Virus record (IMG/VR): IMGVR_UViG_3300043410_000565
Span: 1-64,000 of that record
From: a virus
Length of the DNA stretch: 64,000 bases
Direction: 5' to 3' (one strand)
The first letter of the stretch is position 1, and every line of letters begins with the position of its first letter. The notes under the pieces are model-generated. The model ran no database searches, had not been told where the DNA came from, and worked only from the letters and a program-made list of their open reading frames with translations. Below are positions 28,611-36,654 of the stretch, one piece after another. Position numbers and translations under genes: made by a program.

Positions 28611-29107
28611 TGATTGCAACACTAACACAATTCGCCAGACATAAGGATGGAACCTATGTCTCAATGGACTTATCTGACCAATGTAGAGAACTGATTGATC
28701 ACTTTGTTGAGATGAATCTAGGCTTGACTGAGCGGGTTGATAAATCAACATACCATATTACTGTCATCTATTCGAGAGCACCAGTCCCATCAGCTGAACA
28801 ATATGCAGGCATAACGACTGATATTGGCGCAACTGTGACAGGTTACGAAGTATTCCCAACTAAGAATGATGGCAAGTGTTTGGTTATGCGTTTGGACTTT
28901 CCATGTGCTGAAACTCTAAACAGACAATTGACAGCTGAGGGTGCCATGTCTGATTATGATTCATACAAGCCACATATGACTATTGCCTATGATATCAAAC
29001 AAGAGATTGATCCACATACTCTTCCAGTTCCAGAGTTTAAATTACAGTTTGGCCATGTTAAGGTTGAACCACTAGACCCTGAGTTCATTCCAAAGAACAA
29101 GGATTGA
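28610..29107 (+). CDS. 2H phosphoesterase, Acb1-like (anti-CBASS)
   Basis: 165 residues with two HxT motifs, YHITVIYS near 47 and YKPHMTIAYD near 128, the 2H phosphoesterase signature. Size and motif spacing resemble T4 Acb1 (57B), which cuts the cyclic nucleotide signals of CBASS. The family also includes RNA 2',3'-cyclic phosphodiesterases, an alternative given the RNA ligase nearby. Confidence 0.75.
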   Translation: MIATLTQFARHKDGTYVSMDLSDQCRELIDHFVEMNLGLTERVDKSTYHITVIYSRAPVPSAEQYAGITTDIGATVTGYEVFPTKNDGKCLVMRLDFPCAETLNRQLTAEGAMSDYDSYKPHMTIAYDIKQEIDPHTLPVPEFKLQFGHVKVEPLDPEFIPKNKD

Positions 29108-29108
29108 T

Positions 29109-29402
29109 ATGTACCACGAACCAGATTTTAAAACATACGATTACACGATCGGTGGGAAGCTGGTCGTTGGTAGAGCAGTCATTGATGAATCATATCAGCA
29201 TCTGATGTTGAGTGATGCTGAGTCTCGACAAAGGGTCAAAGAGAAACTGATATCTGACATGGCTCAGTACATGTTGGAGAATAACCTCGTTGAGTTTATG
29301 CAGCAGAAGAATGTGGACATGACAACCACTGTTGTTGTTCGTGCTTACTTGGCTCCAAACAACGAGATAAAGATTTTAAGACTAGCAAATAAGATTGTAT
29401 GA
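29109..29402 (+). CDS. hypothetical protein
   Basis: 97 residues, no recognised motif; ends in an ATGA overlap with the next gene. Part of the same operon as the 2H phosphoesterase. Confidence 0.65.
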   Translation: MYHEPDFKTYDYTIGGKLVVGRAVIDESYQHLMLSDAESRQRVKEKLISDMAQYMLENNLVEFMQQKNVDMTTTVVVRAYLAPNNEIKILRLANKIV

Positions 29403-29638
29403 AGTATTATACCATTGTATTCCCAGGCGAGTACGGGCAACATGTCCAAGAAACATGGAGCGAGGCTCAGATTCTAACATCATATTATGCTTATTGGTGT
29501 TCTATGATGATTCAGAACGTGGCTGCTCCCGATCTATCAGAAGTTAATTGTATTGATGATTGGTGTATTGTCCACTGGGCAATGGAGACTGATCAATTTG
29601 GAAATAAGTTATGTCAGACTACACTCAACAATGCCTAA
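29399..29638 (+). CDS. conserved early protein with DDWC-HWA motif (short paralogue)
   Basis: 79 residues; shares ILxxxxxxW and CIDDWCIVHWA with the protein at 27335. Function unknown. Confidence 0.65.
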   Translation: MKYYTIVFPGEYGQHVQETWSEAQILTSYYAYWCSMMIQNVAAPDLSEVNCIDDWCIVHWAMETDQFGNKLCQTTLNNA

Positions 29639-29772
29639 TCGCTGCGGTTTATAACCTTACGATTCTCTTTCTATGTACTACTTTGGTAGTCCTTTTCAAC
29701 TTCAGTCCTTGGTGGTTCGTGGGGGCTGTAATGATCATGGCTTCGGTCTCTGAAGAAGACAAAAAAGATTGA
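29611..29772 (+). CDS. small membrane protein
   Basis: 53 residues, MSDYTQQC..., with a continuous hydrophobic stretch (about 10-45) and acidic end EEDKKD. Overlaps the previous gene by 28 nt. Confidence 0.55.
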   Translation: MSDYTQQCLIAAVYNLTILFLCTTLVVLFNFSPWWFVGAVMIMASVSEEDKKD

Positions 29773-29779
29773 AAATCGC

Positions 29780-29808
29780 TTTACTTTAATTCACAGGTGC
29801 GGTATAAT
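29780..29808 (+). promoter_or_regulatory. early promoter of the RNA ligase unit
   Basis: TTTACT (29780-29785), 17 bp beginning TTAATTC, TATAAT (29803-29808). Confidence 0.9.
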
Positions 29809-29830
29809 TACTGTATTGAAGGAGAAAAGT

Positions 29831-30034
29831 ATGGGATTCGAAAAGAAGGTTCTTGAAGTTGCAACCCCTCATCTTAGCAAAGGTGAGAGTGCTTACTTTT
29901 TCAACGGGACATTGTTCATTGATGGTGTTGAGCGTACATCGCGAAAGATCTTCTCTGATATCATGATGAAGATCACTCCCATGGTCAAAGTCTCTAAGAC
30001 TGGTCCAGAAGAATTTGCTATTGATTTTGTTTGA
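29831..30034 (+). CDS. small hypothetical protein
   Basis: 67 residues, MGFEKKVLEVATPHL..., preceded by GGAGAAAAG. First gene of the unit ending with the RNA ligase. Function unknown. Confidence 0.7.
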   Translation: MGFEKKVLEVATPHLSKGESAYFFNGTLFIDGVERTSRKIFSDIMMKITPMVKVSKTGPEEFAIDFV

Positions 30035-30041
30035 GGTTGTT

Positions 30042-31121
30042 ATGCGTAAACTTGCTAAGATTGTTAAGATTGATGAACTGAACCCGATCGAGGGTGCTGA
30101 TGCCATTGAATGTGCTGTCGTTGGTGGCTGGAAAGTTGTAGCCCAGAAGGGTCTCTACAACGTTGGTGACCTTGCTGTTTACTTTGAGATTGATTCATGG
30201 ATTCCCCATGAGTTGGCTCCATTCCTGTCTAAAGGTAAAGAGCCACGTGAGTTCGAAGGTGTCAGGGGTGAACGTCTGAAGACTATCAAGCTGCGTGGTC
30301 AGTTGTCTCAAGGTTTGCTGATGCCTCTGGAATACACTGAAGACGGTGGATTCTATTTCCGTCGCACCGATGGTGATATTCAGAATGTTAGCGAAGACCA
30401 AGACGTTACTGAATTGCTTGGCATCAAGAAGTGGGAGAAGCCCGTCAATGCCCAGCTGGCTGGTGTGTGTCGTGGTAATTTCCCGTCACTGATCCCTAAG
30501 ACTGATCAAGAACGTGCTCAAAACCTGAAGAAAGAGATTGTTGCTGCGAATGAGGCTGGCACTCAATTTGAAATCACTGAGAAGCTAGAAGGCTCATCTA
30601 TGACCGTATATCGTATGGTTGTGGATGGTGAAATGCAGTTCGGTGTTTGCTCACGTAACATGGATCTCAAGGAAGTTGCTGGTAATACATTCTGGGACGT
30701 TGCTCGTCAGGATGATATCGAGGCTAAGATGATTGCTGTTGATGAGTTCTGGTCATTCGCTATTCAAGGTGAGTTGATTGGTCCTAACATCCAAGGTAAC
30801 ATCTACAAACTGTCTCAACCCGAATTCCGAGTGTTCGATGTTTACGATATTCAGGCTGGTAAGTATCTGAACCCTGAAGCACGTTGGCAATTGATCACTC
30901 GTATGGGATTGAAGCATGTGCCAGTTTTGGCTTTCACTGCTTCTTTGTACGACACACTTGGTATCAGCGACATGAACCAACTGTTGGACTTTGCCGATGG
31001 TAAGTCTATGAACGGTGCTGCTGGCCATGAGCCACTTCGCGAAGGTGTAGTGTTCAAAGAGGTCAACGGAGGCATGACTTTCAAGGTTATCTCTAACCAG
31101 TACCTGTTAGGTGAAAAGTAG
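30042..31121 (+). CDS. RNA ligase (Rnl5/DraRnl-like)
   Basis: 359 residues. An N-terminal OB-like domain (KLAKIVKIDELNPIEGADAIECAVVGGWKVV) precedes the nucleotidyltransferase core with EKLEGSSM; Lys181 is the expected adenylated residue. Later PEFRVFDVY and REGVVFKEV match motifs IIIa and IV. An N-terminal OB domain is typical of Deinococcus-type ligases rather than T4 Rnl1/Rnl2. Likely repairs or joins cut RNAs such as tRNAs. Ends TAG then TAA. Confidence 0.9.
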   Translation: MRKLAKIVKIDELNPIEGADAIECAVVGGWKVVAQKGLYNVGDLAVYFEIDSWIPHELAPFLSKGKEPREFEGVRGERLKTIKLRGQLSQGLLMPLEYTEDGGFYFRRTDGDIQNVSEDQDVTELLGIKKWEKPVNAQLAGVCRGNFPSLIPKTDQERAQNLKKEIVAANEAGTQFEITEKLEGSSMTVYRMVVDGEMQFGVCSRNMDLKEVAGNTFWDVARQDDIEAKMIAVDEFWSFAIQGELIGPNIQGNIYKLSQPEFRVFDVYDIQAGKYLNPEARWQLITRMGLKHVPVLAFTASLYDTLGISDMNQLLDFADGKSMNGAAGHEPLREGVVFKEVNGGMTFKVISNQYLLGEK

Positions 31122-31127
31122 TAAAAA

Positions 31128-31154
31128 AGAAACCCTACCGAGTGTAGGGTTTCT
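31128..31154 (+). terminator. terminator after the RNA ligase
   Basis: AGAAACCCTAC pairs with GTAGGGTTTCT, 5-nt loop. The T-run is short, so strength is uncertain. Confidence 0.7.
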
Positions 31155-31166
31155 ATCAAATATCGC

Positions 31167-31195
31167 TTTACTTTAATTCAACATTAGACTATAAT
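31167..31195 (+). promoter_or_regulatory. early promoter
   Basis: TTTACT (31167-31172), 17 bp beginning TTAATTC, TATAAT (31190-31195). Confidence 0.9.
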
Positions 31196-31225
31196 TAATG
31201 TATTGGTTGAGATAAAGGACATATT

Positions 31226-31903
31226 ATGAAATTGCTGAGCACTGGTAACCCAAAGTTGATCAAAGGTGAGAAGAAAGGTTATTTGTCATTCGTTCTTCAC
31301 CTGTCTCCCGCTGATGTGGCTGGTTATGAAACCTGCCCCAAACGCACTGCTGGTTGCACAGCTGCTTGCCTGAATACCGCTGGTCGTGGTGGTATGTTCA
31401 AACCTGGTGGCACAAATACTATTCAAGAAGCACGCAAGCGCAAGACACGTATGTTCTTCGAGCAACGTGATCAGTTCTTGGCTGATCTTGAAGCCGATAT
31501 TCGTAAGGGTATCAAACAAGCAGAGAAGAAGGGTATGATCCCTGCTTTCCGTTTGAATGGCACCAGCGATATCGCTTGGGAAAAGTATGGTATCATCCAG
31601 AAGTTTCCCGAAGTCCAATTCTATGATTATACAAAGATCCGCAATCGTAAAGTCGCTGCACTGAGCAACTACCACTTGACCTTCTCCAAGGCTGATGGTA
31701 ACGATATGGATGTTCGTTTGGCTGCATCTGCTGGCATGAATGTGGCAGTTGTATTCAAAAATGTACCCGATTCTTATATCGGTCGTACAGTTATTGATGG
31801 CGATGATACCGATCTGCGATTCCTTGATCCAAAGGGTGTTGTGGTTGGTTTGAAAGCCAAAGGTCGTGCTCGTAAAGACACTTCTGGTTTTGTAGTTGTT
31901 TAA
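31226..31903 (+). CDS. Gp88-family protein
   Basis: 225 residues. CPKRTAGCTAACLNTAGRGG and FRLNGTSDIAWEKYG are typical of the phage Gp88 family, which has a conserved Cys cluster. Function is not established. GATAAAGGA upstream of the ATG. Confidence 0.8.
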   Translation: MKLLSTGNPKLIKGEKKGYLSFVLHLSPADVAGYETCPKRTAGCTAACLNTAGRGGMFKPGGTNTIQEARKRKTRMFFEQRDQFLADLEADIRKGIKQAEKKGMIPAFRLNGTSDIAWEKYGIIQKFPEVQFYDYTKIRNRKVAALSNYHLTFSKADGNDMDVRLAASAGMNVAVVFKNVPDSYIGRTVIDGDDTDLRFLDPKGVVVGLKAKGRARKDTSGFVVV

Positions 31904-31919
31904 ATAAGGAAATTATATC

Positions 31920-32276
31920 ATGGCAAAAGCTCAAATTATTCAAGACTCTATCGACGGCATCTTCGGCGAGAAGGTTAATGTTGGTGACCAAGTTATGGTC
32001 GTCACGACTGGTTATTCTCATCGAGTGAATGTTCGTAAGGGTATCTACAAAGGTTATGTTGATACAGGAATGGGCTGGCGAAAGAGCAAGAAAGCAAAGA
32101 TCGAGATCAATACCACTCGTTCTATTCAAGTGAAACCCGATGGCAATGAGTTTTGCTGGAACAAGGATTATGATTCCAAGACATGGCCAGAAGTCAGCAA
32201 GACTCTGACCCGCAAGGAAGTTCCTTATACATACATGACAACCCTTCAACTCAACCGCATCGCAACTATCAAGTAA
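31920..32276 (+). CDS. hypothetical protein
   Basis: 118 residues with KVNVGDQVMVVTTGYSHRVNVRKGIYKG, like a small SH3/KOW barrel. Overlaps the next gene by one base. Function unknown. Confidence 0.72.
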   Translation: MAKAQIIQDSIDGIFGEKVNVGDQVMVVTTGYSHRVNVRKGIYKGYVDTGMGWRKSKKAKIEINTTRSIQVKPDGNEFCWNKDYDSKTWPEVSKTLTRKEVPYTYMTTLQLNRIATIK

Positions 32277-32551
32277 TGGATAAAGATATCATCCTCGCAG
32301 CAGCCAATATGATGTCCGATAAAGGATATGGACTGGGTAATGAACCCGATTATCTCAAGTTCAAGGCAGGTCGCTTGCTCCTGACGTTGGTCAAGTATCG
32401 GGATGCGGGGATGAATTCTTACACCTATTTCTGGAAGAACGAACAAGAGCGAGTTACATCCCCATTCTTTGATTCTGAGAAAGAAGCCTATGCATGGATC
32501 AAACAGGTTGACGAATGGGATAATTGGAAAGCAAACAAGGATATCGTATGA
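32276..32551 (+). CDS. hypothetical protein
   Basis: 91 residues, MDKDIILAAANMM..., Tyr/Trp-rich C-terminus. TAATG start overlap chooses this over upstream ATGs. ATGA overlap with the next gene. Confidence 0.68.
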   Translation: MDKDIILAAANMMSDKGYGLGNEPDYLKFKAGRLLLTLVKYRDAGMNSYTYFWKNEQERVTSPFFDSEKEAYAWIKQVDEWDNWKANKDIV

Positions 32552-32895
32552 GAGTAATTATTGCTGGTGGTCGCGATATCCATGACTACAACCTAGTGCT
32601 TGATGCTATCAACGAATGTAACTTCAACATTCAGGCTGTTGTATCTGGTGGAGCCAAAGGTGTTGATGCTCTTGGTGAGCGATATGCTGAGTCTGCCGAT
32701 GTACCATTGCATATATTTGAAGCTGATTGGGAGACGCATGGTCGTGCTGCTGGTCCAATCCGTAACCGAAAGATGGCAGAGAATGCCGATGCTTTAATCG
32801 CTATCTGGGATGGTAAATCCCGTGGCACTAAGAATATGATTGAAACCGCAACCAAGAAAGGTTTGCTGGTATTTGTAAAGAGGACTGATGTATGA
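32548..32895 (+). CDS. DUF2493/SLOG-family Rossmann protein
   Basis: 115 residues. RVIIAGGRDIHDY, VVSGGAKGVDALGERYA and GPIRNRKMAENADALIAIWDG follow the YAcAr/SLOG fold, which binds nucleotides or ADP-ribose-type ligands. Interesting next to a phage NAD+ pathway, but ligand unknown. Confidence 0.85.
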   Translation: MRVIIAGGRDIHDYNLVLDAINECNFNIQAVVSGGAKGVDALGERYAESADVPLHIFEADWETHGRAAGPIRNRKMAENADALIAIWDGKSRGTKNMIETATKKGLLVFVKRTDV

Positions 32896-33146
32896 TGGCT
32901 ACAATGGAACAAAGAATGGCTCAACTAGAGGCTCGTATTGCCCAGCTAGAAGCACGCATCGCTAATCAAGAAGCGAAGACTATGACGTTTGGTCCATCTA
33001 CTCCGTATCAACCATTCCCTGTCTCCCCATATCCAGATCCCAATAGCCCGTGGAATCCTCCATATACAATCACATGTAAGCTGGCTGATGGTACGACCAA
33101 GGAAATGACATTTACAACTCCAATCGTGGCACAGACAAATGGCTGA
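32895..33146 (+). CDS. small coiled-coil and Pro-rich protein
   Basis: 83 residues; MAQLEARIAQLEARIANQEAK heptads followed by a Pro/Tyr-rich middle. ATG at 32892 is equally possible. Confidence 0.62.
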   Translation: MATMEQRMAQLEARIAQLEARIANQEAKTMTFGPSTPYQPFPVSPYPDPNSPWNPPYTITCKLADGTTKEMTFTTPIVAQTNG

Positions 33147-33504
33147 TACTGTATTAATCCTAATGACGCTTCTGATCCTGAAGCACTTCATCGTTGATTT
33201 CCCTCTTCAAGGACCATATCAATGGATGAATAAAGGGACATATCTACATCCTGGTGGCTTACTGCATGCGTTCATGCACGGAGTAGCAACCATGCTATGT
33301 TTTACTTGGTATGCTCCGCAAGCTGCGTTCTGGTTGGGTTTATTCGATGCCGTTATCCATTATCACGTGGACTGGGCAAAGATGAATATCAATGCCAAAT
33401 TCGGTTGGAAAGCCGACCAACATCCACAATTCTGGTATCTAATGGGAGCCGATCAGCTGGCTCATTATCTAACATATATCTGGTTAATCTATCTTGTAGT
33501 ATGA
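33139..33504 (+). CDS. DUF3307-like membrane protein
   Basis: 121 residues, three or four hydrophobic segments with conserved LKHFIVDFPLQ, LLHAFMHG and HYHVDWAK. This matches DUF3307 phage/bacterial membrane proteins. Role unknown. Confidence 0.75.
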   Translation: MADTVLILMTLLILKHFIVDFPLQGPYQWMNKGTYLHPGGLLHAFMHGVATMLCFTWYAPQAAFWLGLFDAVIHYHVDWAKMNINAKFGWKADQHPQFWYLMGADQLAHYLTYIWLIYLVV

Positions 33505-33950
33505 AGCATCGTGTATGGGTCATTGCTGGTAACGAACACCAGTATCATGATTATGTTAGGGGTAAACCCTTAAATGGTGATAAGAAGTATTCGTATGTCT
33601 ATGCGCCAGATACTCTCCGTGGGTTTGTTAATCCGCATGGTGTATTCATAGGTACATGGAGACATCGGGCTGATATTATCCCCATTCTTGATATGCTGAT
33701 CATGTCCACTAATGAGGACACGAAGAATCTGCATAAGATTCGGCTTGAGTTAATGATGAACGCATCCCATACTCAAACTCTCGCTGCCACCATGCAGACT
33801 GGGTATAGTGATGCCGCTGATTTGTTAGCCAAAGCCATCGACCAAGAAGTATTGGATCAAATGGTGGATAAGCCAAAGATCGTGCAGACTGTATTCGATA
33901 TTATGGAAGAATTCGATACACCCATGACATGGAAAGGATTCGTGAAATGA
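33501..33950 (+). CDS. hypothetical protein
   Basis: 149 residues; start has an ATGA overlap with the membrane protein gene. Short basic N-terminus VWVIAGNEHQYHDY, otherwise helical. No family recognised. Confidence 0.7.
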   Translation: MKHRVWVIAGNEHQYHDYVRGKPLNGDKKYSYVYAPDTLRGFVNPHGVFIGTWRHRADIIPILDMLIMSTNEDTKNLHKIRLELMMNASHTQTLAATMQTGYSDAADLLAKAIDQEVLDQMVDKPKIVQTVFDIMEEFDTPMTWKGFVK

Positions 33951-34195
33951 CCGAAGAAGAAGTAATTAAAGACATTATCAAACGATCCAATGCAAAGGTT
34001 AAGCTGATTCGTAAGCATCAGAAAGAACTCCAAGAGATATATGACCAATGTAATCACCATGGTACAGTTGAGCAGAAATCATCTTATTTCGGTGGTTCAT
34101 ACTATGACCATGCATATACTCGCTACTGGGCTCAATGTACAGTCTGCGGTAAGAAATCAGAAGAAGTAACAAAAGAACATAGTTATTATGGATAA
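33947..34195 (+). CDS. zinc-ribbon-like hypothetical protein
   Basis: 82 residues; CNHHG and CTVCGKK give a possible zinc site. ATGA overlap at 33947 preferred; 33929 also possible. Confidence 0.62.
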   Translation: MTEEEVIKDIIKRSNAKVKLIRKHQKELQEIYDQCNHHGTVEQKSSYFGGSYYDHAYTRYWAQCTVCGKKSEEVTKEHSYYG

Positions 34196-34200
34196 GTCCT

Positions 34201-34380
34201 ATGACACCTGAGTTTATTGAACGAGCAAGAAAAGACTTTGATAAGGATGATCGATATCTAGATTGGGAATCATTCCTGGCTGGATATTGGGCTGCAACTA
34301 AACGATTCGGTCAGAGACAGGATCGTAGAGAGATTCGTTCAAAGCAAGGGTATTCACGTATAGGAGCAAACAACGTATGA
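34201..34380 (+). CDS. small hypothetical protein
   Basis: 59 residues, MTPEFIERARKDF..., charged. ATGA overlap with the next gene. Confidence 0.58.
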   Translation: MTPEFIERARKDFDKDDRYLDWESFLAGYWAATKRFGQRQDRREIRSKQGYSRIGANNV

Positions 34381-34700
34381 ACGAACGAATTGTAAAACTT
34401 ATCACAGAGGCTGATGCCTATGCTTGGACCATTTCTGAAAAGTATGTGCCTGAATGTGGTGAAGTAAACTATCTTTGGGAAGATGCATTCCGTAAAAAGT
34501 TCGCCGAGTTGATTGTTCGGGAATGCATCGGATGTTGTGAACAAGTTATTAGTGATCCTGTTCCTAAATCAGTTGACACTTGGCTTAACGGTGGTTCACA
34601 ATGTATCAAAGAGATTAAAGAACGTTTCGGAGTTGAAGGTATGTCTACAGAAGATAAAAAGACTTTGATTAAAGAATTATTGGGATTGAATAATGTATGA
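34377..34700 (+). CDS. hypothetical protein
   Basis: 107 residues, contains RECIGCCEQVISDP, similar in style to phage proteins listing LIxECxxxL. ATGA overlaps at both ends. Confidence 0.65.
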   Translation: MNERIVKLITEADAYAWTISEKYVPECGEVNYLWEDAFRKKFAELIVRECIGCCEQVISDPVPKSVDTWLNGGSQCIKEIKERFGVEGMSTEDKKTLIKELLGLNNV

Positions 34701-34885
34701 ACTGGGAAGACACCGAACAAGAACTCAAACGTCTAAACGATATCCTGATTAGCCTACACCAACGACCAGAACGCGACTGGGAAATCCATGAAAAGAATTG
34801 TGCGCAAATCGTCCGTCGTAAGCTAAGAGATCTGGGTGAGTATCGTTATAGTCTATTAAGGAAGAAAAATGAACCAACTAACTGA
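34697..34885 (+). CDS. small charged hypothetical protein
   Basis: 62 residues, helical, overlaps both neighbours in the operon. Function unknown. Confidence 0.6.
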   Translation: MNWEDTEQELKRLNDILISLHQRPERDWEIHEKNCAQIVRRKLRDLGEYRYSLLRKKNEPTN

Positions 34886-35102
34886 ACTGTTCGTCCGTCT
34901 AAAGCAGATGGAGAATGCAATTGATCTAATCCTCATGAGTCTACCAGCAACGGATAATGAAGCCTTCAATGCTAGAAAGATTCAAGCTGCAAGACGTCAA
35001 GAACGAATCCAAGCAGAACAACAGGCAACCCAAGAATATCTCAATCTAAAGAGCCGTCTCCAAGAATTAGAGAATGATTATCCAACACTGAAGAAGCTAT
35101 GA
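34869..35102 (+). CDS. coiled-coil protein
   Basis: 77 residues, heptad-rich (ARRQERIQAEQQATQEYLNLKSRLQEL). Overlaps both neighbours. Function unknown. Confidence 0.62.
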   Translation: MNQLTELFVRLKQMENAIDLILMSLPATDNEAFNARKIQAARRQERIQAEQQATQEYLNLKSRLQELENDYPTLKKL

Positions 35103-35245
35103 CACCTAGAATAATCCCTCGCTATGTTGATCATCTATGGTATCCGATTCTATGTCGAGGGCTTGGCTCAGGTCATTGTAGAATTGTGGAGATGCAAGGA
35201 AAAGAAGTAAATGCTTGGAATGATTATGTACGGAGCCAACGATGA
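35099..35245 (+). CDS. small basic hypothetical protein
   Basis: 48 residues, MTPRIIPRYVDHL.... ATGA overlaps at both ends support translation. Confidence 0.55.
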   Translation: MTPRIIPRYVDHLWYPILCRGLGSGHCRIVEMQGKEVNAWNDYVRSQR

Positions 35246-35421
35246 ATAATCTAATTAAATCACTCCTAGCCAAAGCCCATCTAGAGAAACACCCTGATAC
35301 CAATGCAATCGCTGAAAGATTCGCTTATCTAATAGTCCTAGAATGCATTAATACTCTAAGCGAAGACGACGGAGCAACCCATCATGAAGAACTTCTATTA
35401 CAAAGATTCGGTATAAAATGA
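35242..35421 (+). CDS. small hypothetical protein
   Basis: 59 residues, MNNLIKSLLAKAHLEK..., with AYLIVLECINTL like the 34377 protein. ATGA overlaps at both ends. Confidence 0.58.
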   Translation: MNNLIKSLLAKAHLEKHPDTNAIAERFAYLIVLECINTLSEDDGATHHEELLLQRFGIK

Positions 35422-35576
35422 AACTAACTGAAGAACACAAACAATTCCTGATAGATCTAAGAGACAGCGGAGTAACCAACATGTGGGGTGCCTCTCCATA
35501 TCTAGAAAGAGAATTCGGTCTAACCCGCAAAGAAGCCTCGGATATCCTATTACAATGGATCAAATCATTTAAATGA
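35418..35576 (+). CDS. small helix-turn-helix-like protein
   Basis: 52 residues: LRDSGVTNMWGASPYLEREFGLTRKEASDILLQWI could form a short HTH. ATGA overlaps at both ends. Confidence 0.58.
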   Translation: MKLTEEHKQFLIDLRDSGVTNMWGASPYLEREFGLTRKEASDILLQWIKSFK

Positions 35577-35833
35577 GAGAACTAAAACAACTCCTCCTGC
35601 TGGCTCCGAAAGGACATATAGATCCCATAGCAATGAAAACCATCAAGGAATGGGATAAATCTCCTAAAGCAATCCAGATATTAAAGACTCTAGATATGTG
35701 TGTTCACTCGGGATTAGCCTCAGGATTCGTTATACATGTCCTGGAGCAAATGTTTAATAAGGCTCTGAAGAAAGAGAAAACCACATACGAAGAAGTGGTA
35801 AAGGAAGCAGTATGGAGAAAGAATTCGACATAG
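35573..35833 (+). CDS. helical hypothetical protein
   Basis: 86 residues, MRELKQLLLLAPKGH.... Overlaps neighbours; no motif. Confidence 0.62.
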   Translation: MRELKQLLLLAPKGHIDPIAMKTIKEWDKSPKAIQILKTLDMCVHSGLASGFVIHVLEQMFNKALKKEKTTYEEVVKEAVWRKNST

Positions 35834-36015
35834 TAATAGCCACTCTAGAGGAAAAGAAACAAAAACTCTGGAAAATGACCCAAGATAATATGAAGATGGA
35901 TATGGTCAATATGATGGATGATATCCGTCTAGAACAGATTCAAGAGTTAAATGAAGCCATGGGTATGTGGTTATTATGGAAAGAAGAGAAATCTAATAGA
36001 GGCTCAGGGGTATAA
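35812..36015 (+). CDS. small helical protein ending in the iteron array
   Basis: 67 residues, Met/Glu/Lys-rich. Its last codons contain the first repeat of the 24-bp-period array. Confidence 0.55.
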   Translation: MEKEFDIVIATLEEKKQKLWKMTQDNMKMDMVNMMDDIRLEQIQELNEAMGMWLLWKEEKSNRGSGV

Positions 36016-36104
36016 TCGAATAGAGGCTCACACTACCTATTAGAAAGAGGCTCACAGGGTAAATGCGATAGAGGCTCACAGGGTTTCTCTAAGAGGCTTA
36101 TAGG
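35998..36104 (+). repeat. five direct repeats (iterons), 24-bp period
   Basis: AGAGGCTCA at 35998, 36022, 36046, 36070 and, as AGAGGCTTA, 36092: steps of 24, 24, 24 and 22 bp. Most copies continue as CAGGG. The period is close to two and a quarter helical turns. Resembles protein-binding iterons at origins or regulatory regions; gaps are too short for CRISPR spacers. Confidence 0.8.
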
Positions 36105-36156
36105 GCAATATACAGACGTATATGCGGCACGCTAGAGAATACTGAGTGGTGGTCTC

Positions 36157-36163
36157 TATTTAG
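36157..36163 (-). promoter_or_regulatory. possible late promoter box, leftward
   Basis: CTAAATA on the minus strand between the iterons and the rightward late box. No minus gene is visible nearby, so function is doubtful. Confidence 0.25.
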
Positions 36164-36181
36164 GTAGCGTTAAAACAGCCC

Positions 36182-36189
36182 TATAAATA
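36182..36189 (+). promoter_or_regulatory. T4-type late promoter
   Basis: TATAAATA 47 bp before the next ATG. Between them lies a hairpin with T-run. Confidence 0.6.
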
Positions 36190-36213
36190 GAACTTAGCGT
36201 TCGTCTTAATCCT

Positions 36214-36236
36214 TTTGCCAGAAAGGCAAATTTTTT
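36214..36236 (+). terminator. terminator-like hairpin directly before an ATG
   Basis: TTTGCC/GGCAAA with 5-nt loop and six T. It would end transcripts from upstream, and would also sit in the leader of the late gene, leaving no ribosome-binding site. Confidence 0.6.
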
Positions 36237-36554
36237 ATGCCAGGAGTTTACCGAGAAAAGCAGTGTCCCGTGTGTGGTGTTACGCATCGCCGAAGAGGAC
36301 CATATTGCTCTAGGTCACATGCGCTTAGTGACCGCACACATTCCGAAGCCACTAAAGAGAAGATCAGCGAGGCTGGCAAAGCACGTATGGCTGATCGCAC
36401 TGGGGATGCTTACTTAGACGCAGTGGATAATCTCCGTCAAGCCACAGCAGTCTCTAAGGGAAGGGACACGGCTCCGATTCCTCCCCGTCTTCGCGATGAT
36501 CGTCGTGGTGAGGTCATTGACGGAGACTATTGGGTATCGGCTGACGATTGGTAA
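36237..36554 (+). CDS. zinc-finger protein, probably late
   Basis: 105 residues, MPGVYREKQCPVCGVTHRRRGPYCSRSHALSDRTH: CPVC and YCSRSH could bind zinc, like small DNA-binding or HNH-derived proteins. Higher GC than neighbours. An antisense early promoter (36582-36610) points into it. Confidence 0.65.
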   Translation: MPGVYREKQCPVCGVTHRRRGPYCSRSHALSDRTHSEATKEKISEAGKARMADRTGDAYLDAVDNLRQATAVSKGRDTAPIPPRLRDDRRGEVIDGDYWVSADDW

Positions 36555-36581
36555 AAACAATCGGATCCCAGCCCATCTACC

Positions 36582-36610
36582 ATTATAACCCGATTCCGAA
36601 TTAAAGTCAA
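36582..36610 (-). promoter_or_regulatory. early promoter, antisense (leftward)
   Basis: On the minus strand: TTGACT (36610-36605), 17 bp beginning TTAATTC, TATAAT (36587-36582). It is the only leftward copy of the early consensus seen here. The transcript would run antisense to the 36237 gene. Confidence 0.8.
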
Positions 36611-36654
36611 GTCAGATTATTCCCCTGCAAGATTGAGGGGATTGCAAAATAAAT

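Noticed and set aside
35998-36104. CRISPR array
   Set aside because: Repeats are only about 9-14 bp with a 24-bp period, leaving gaps too short for spacers, and there are no cas genes.
36157-36163. Functional leftward late promoter near the iterons
   Set aside because: Only a 7-base match and no minus-strand gene to the left; kept at low confidence.
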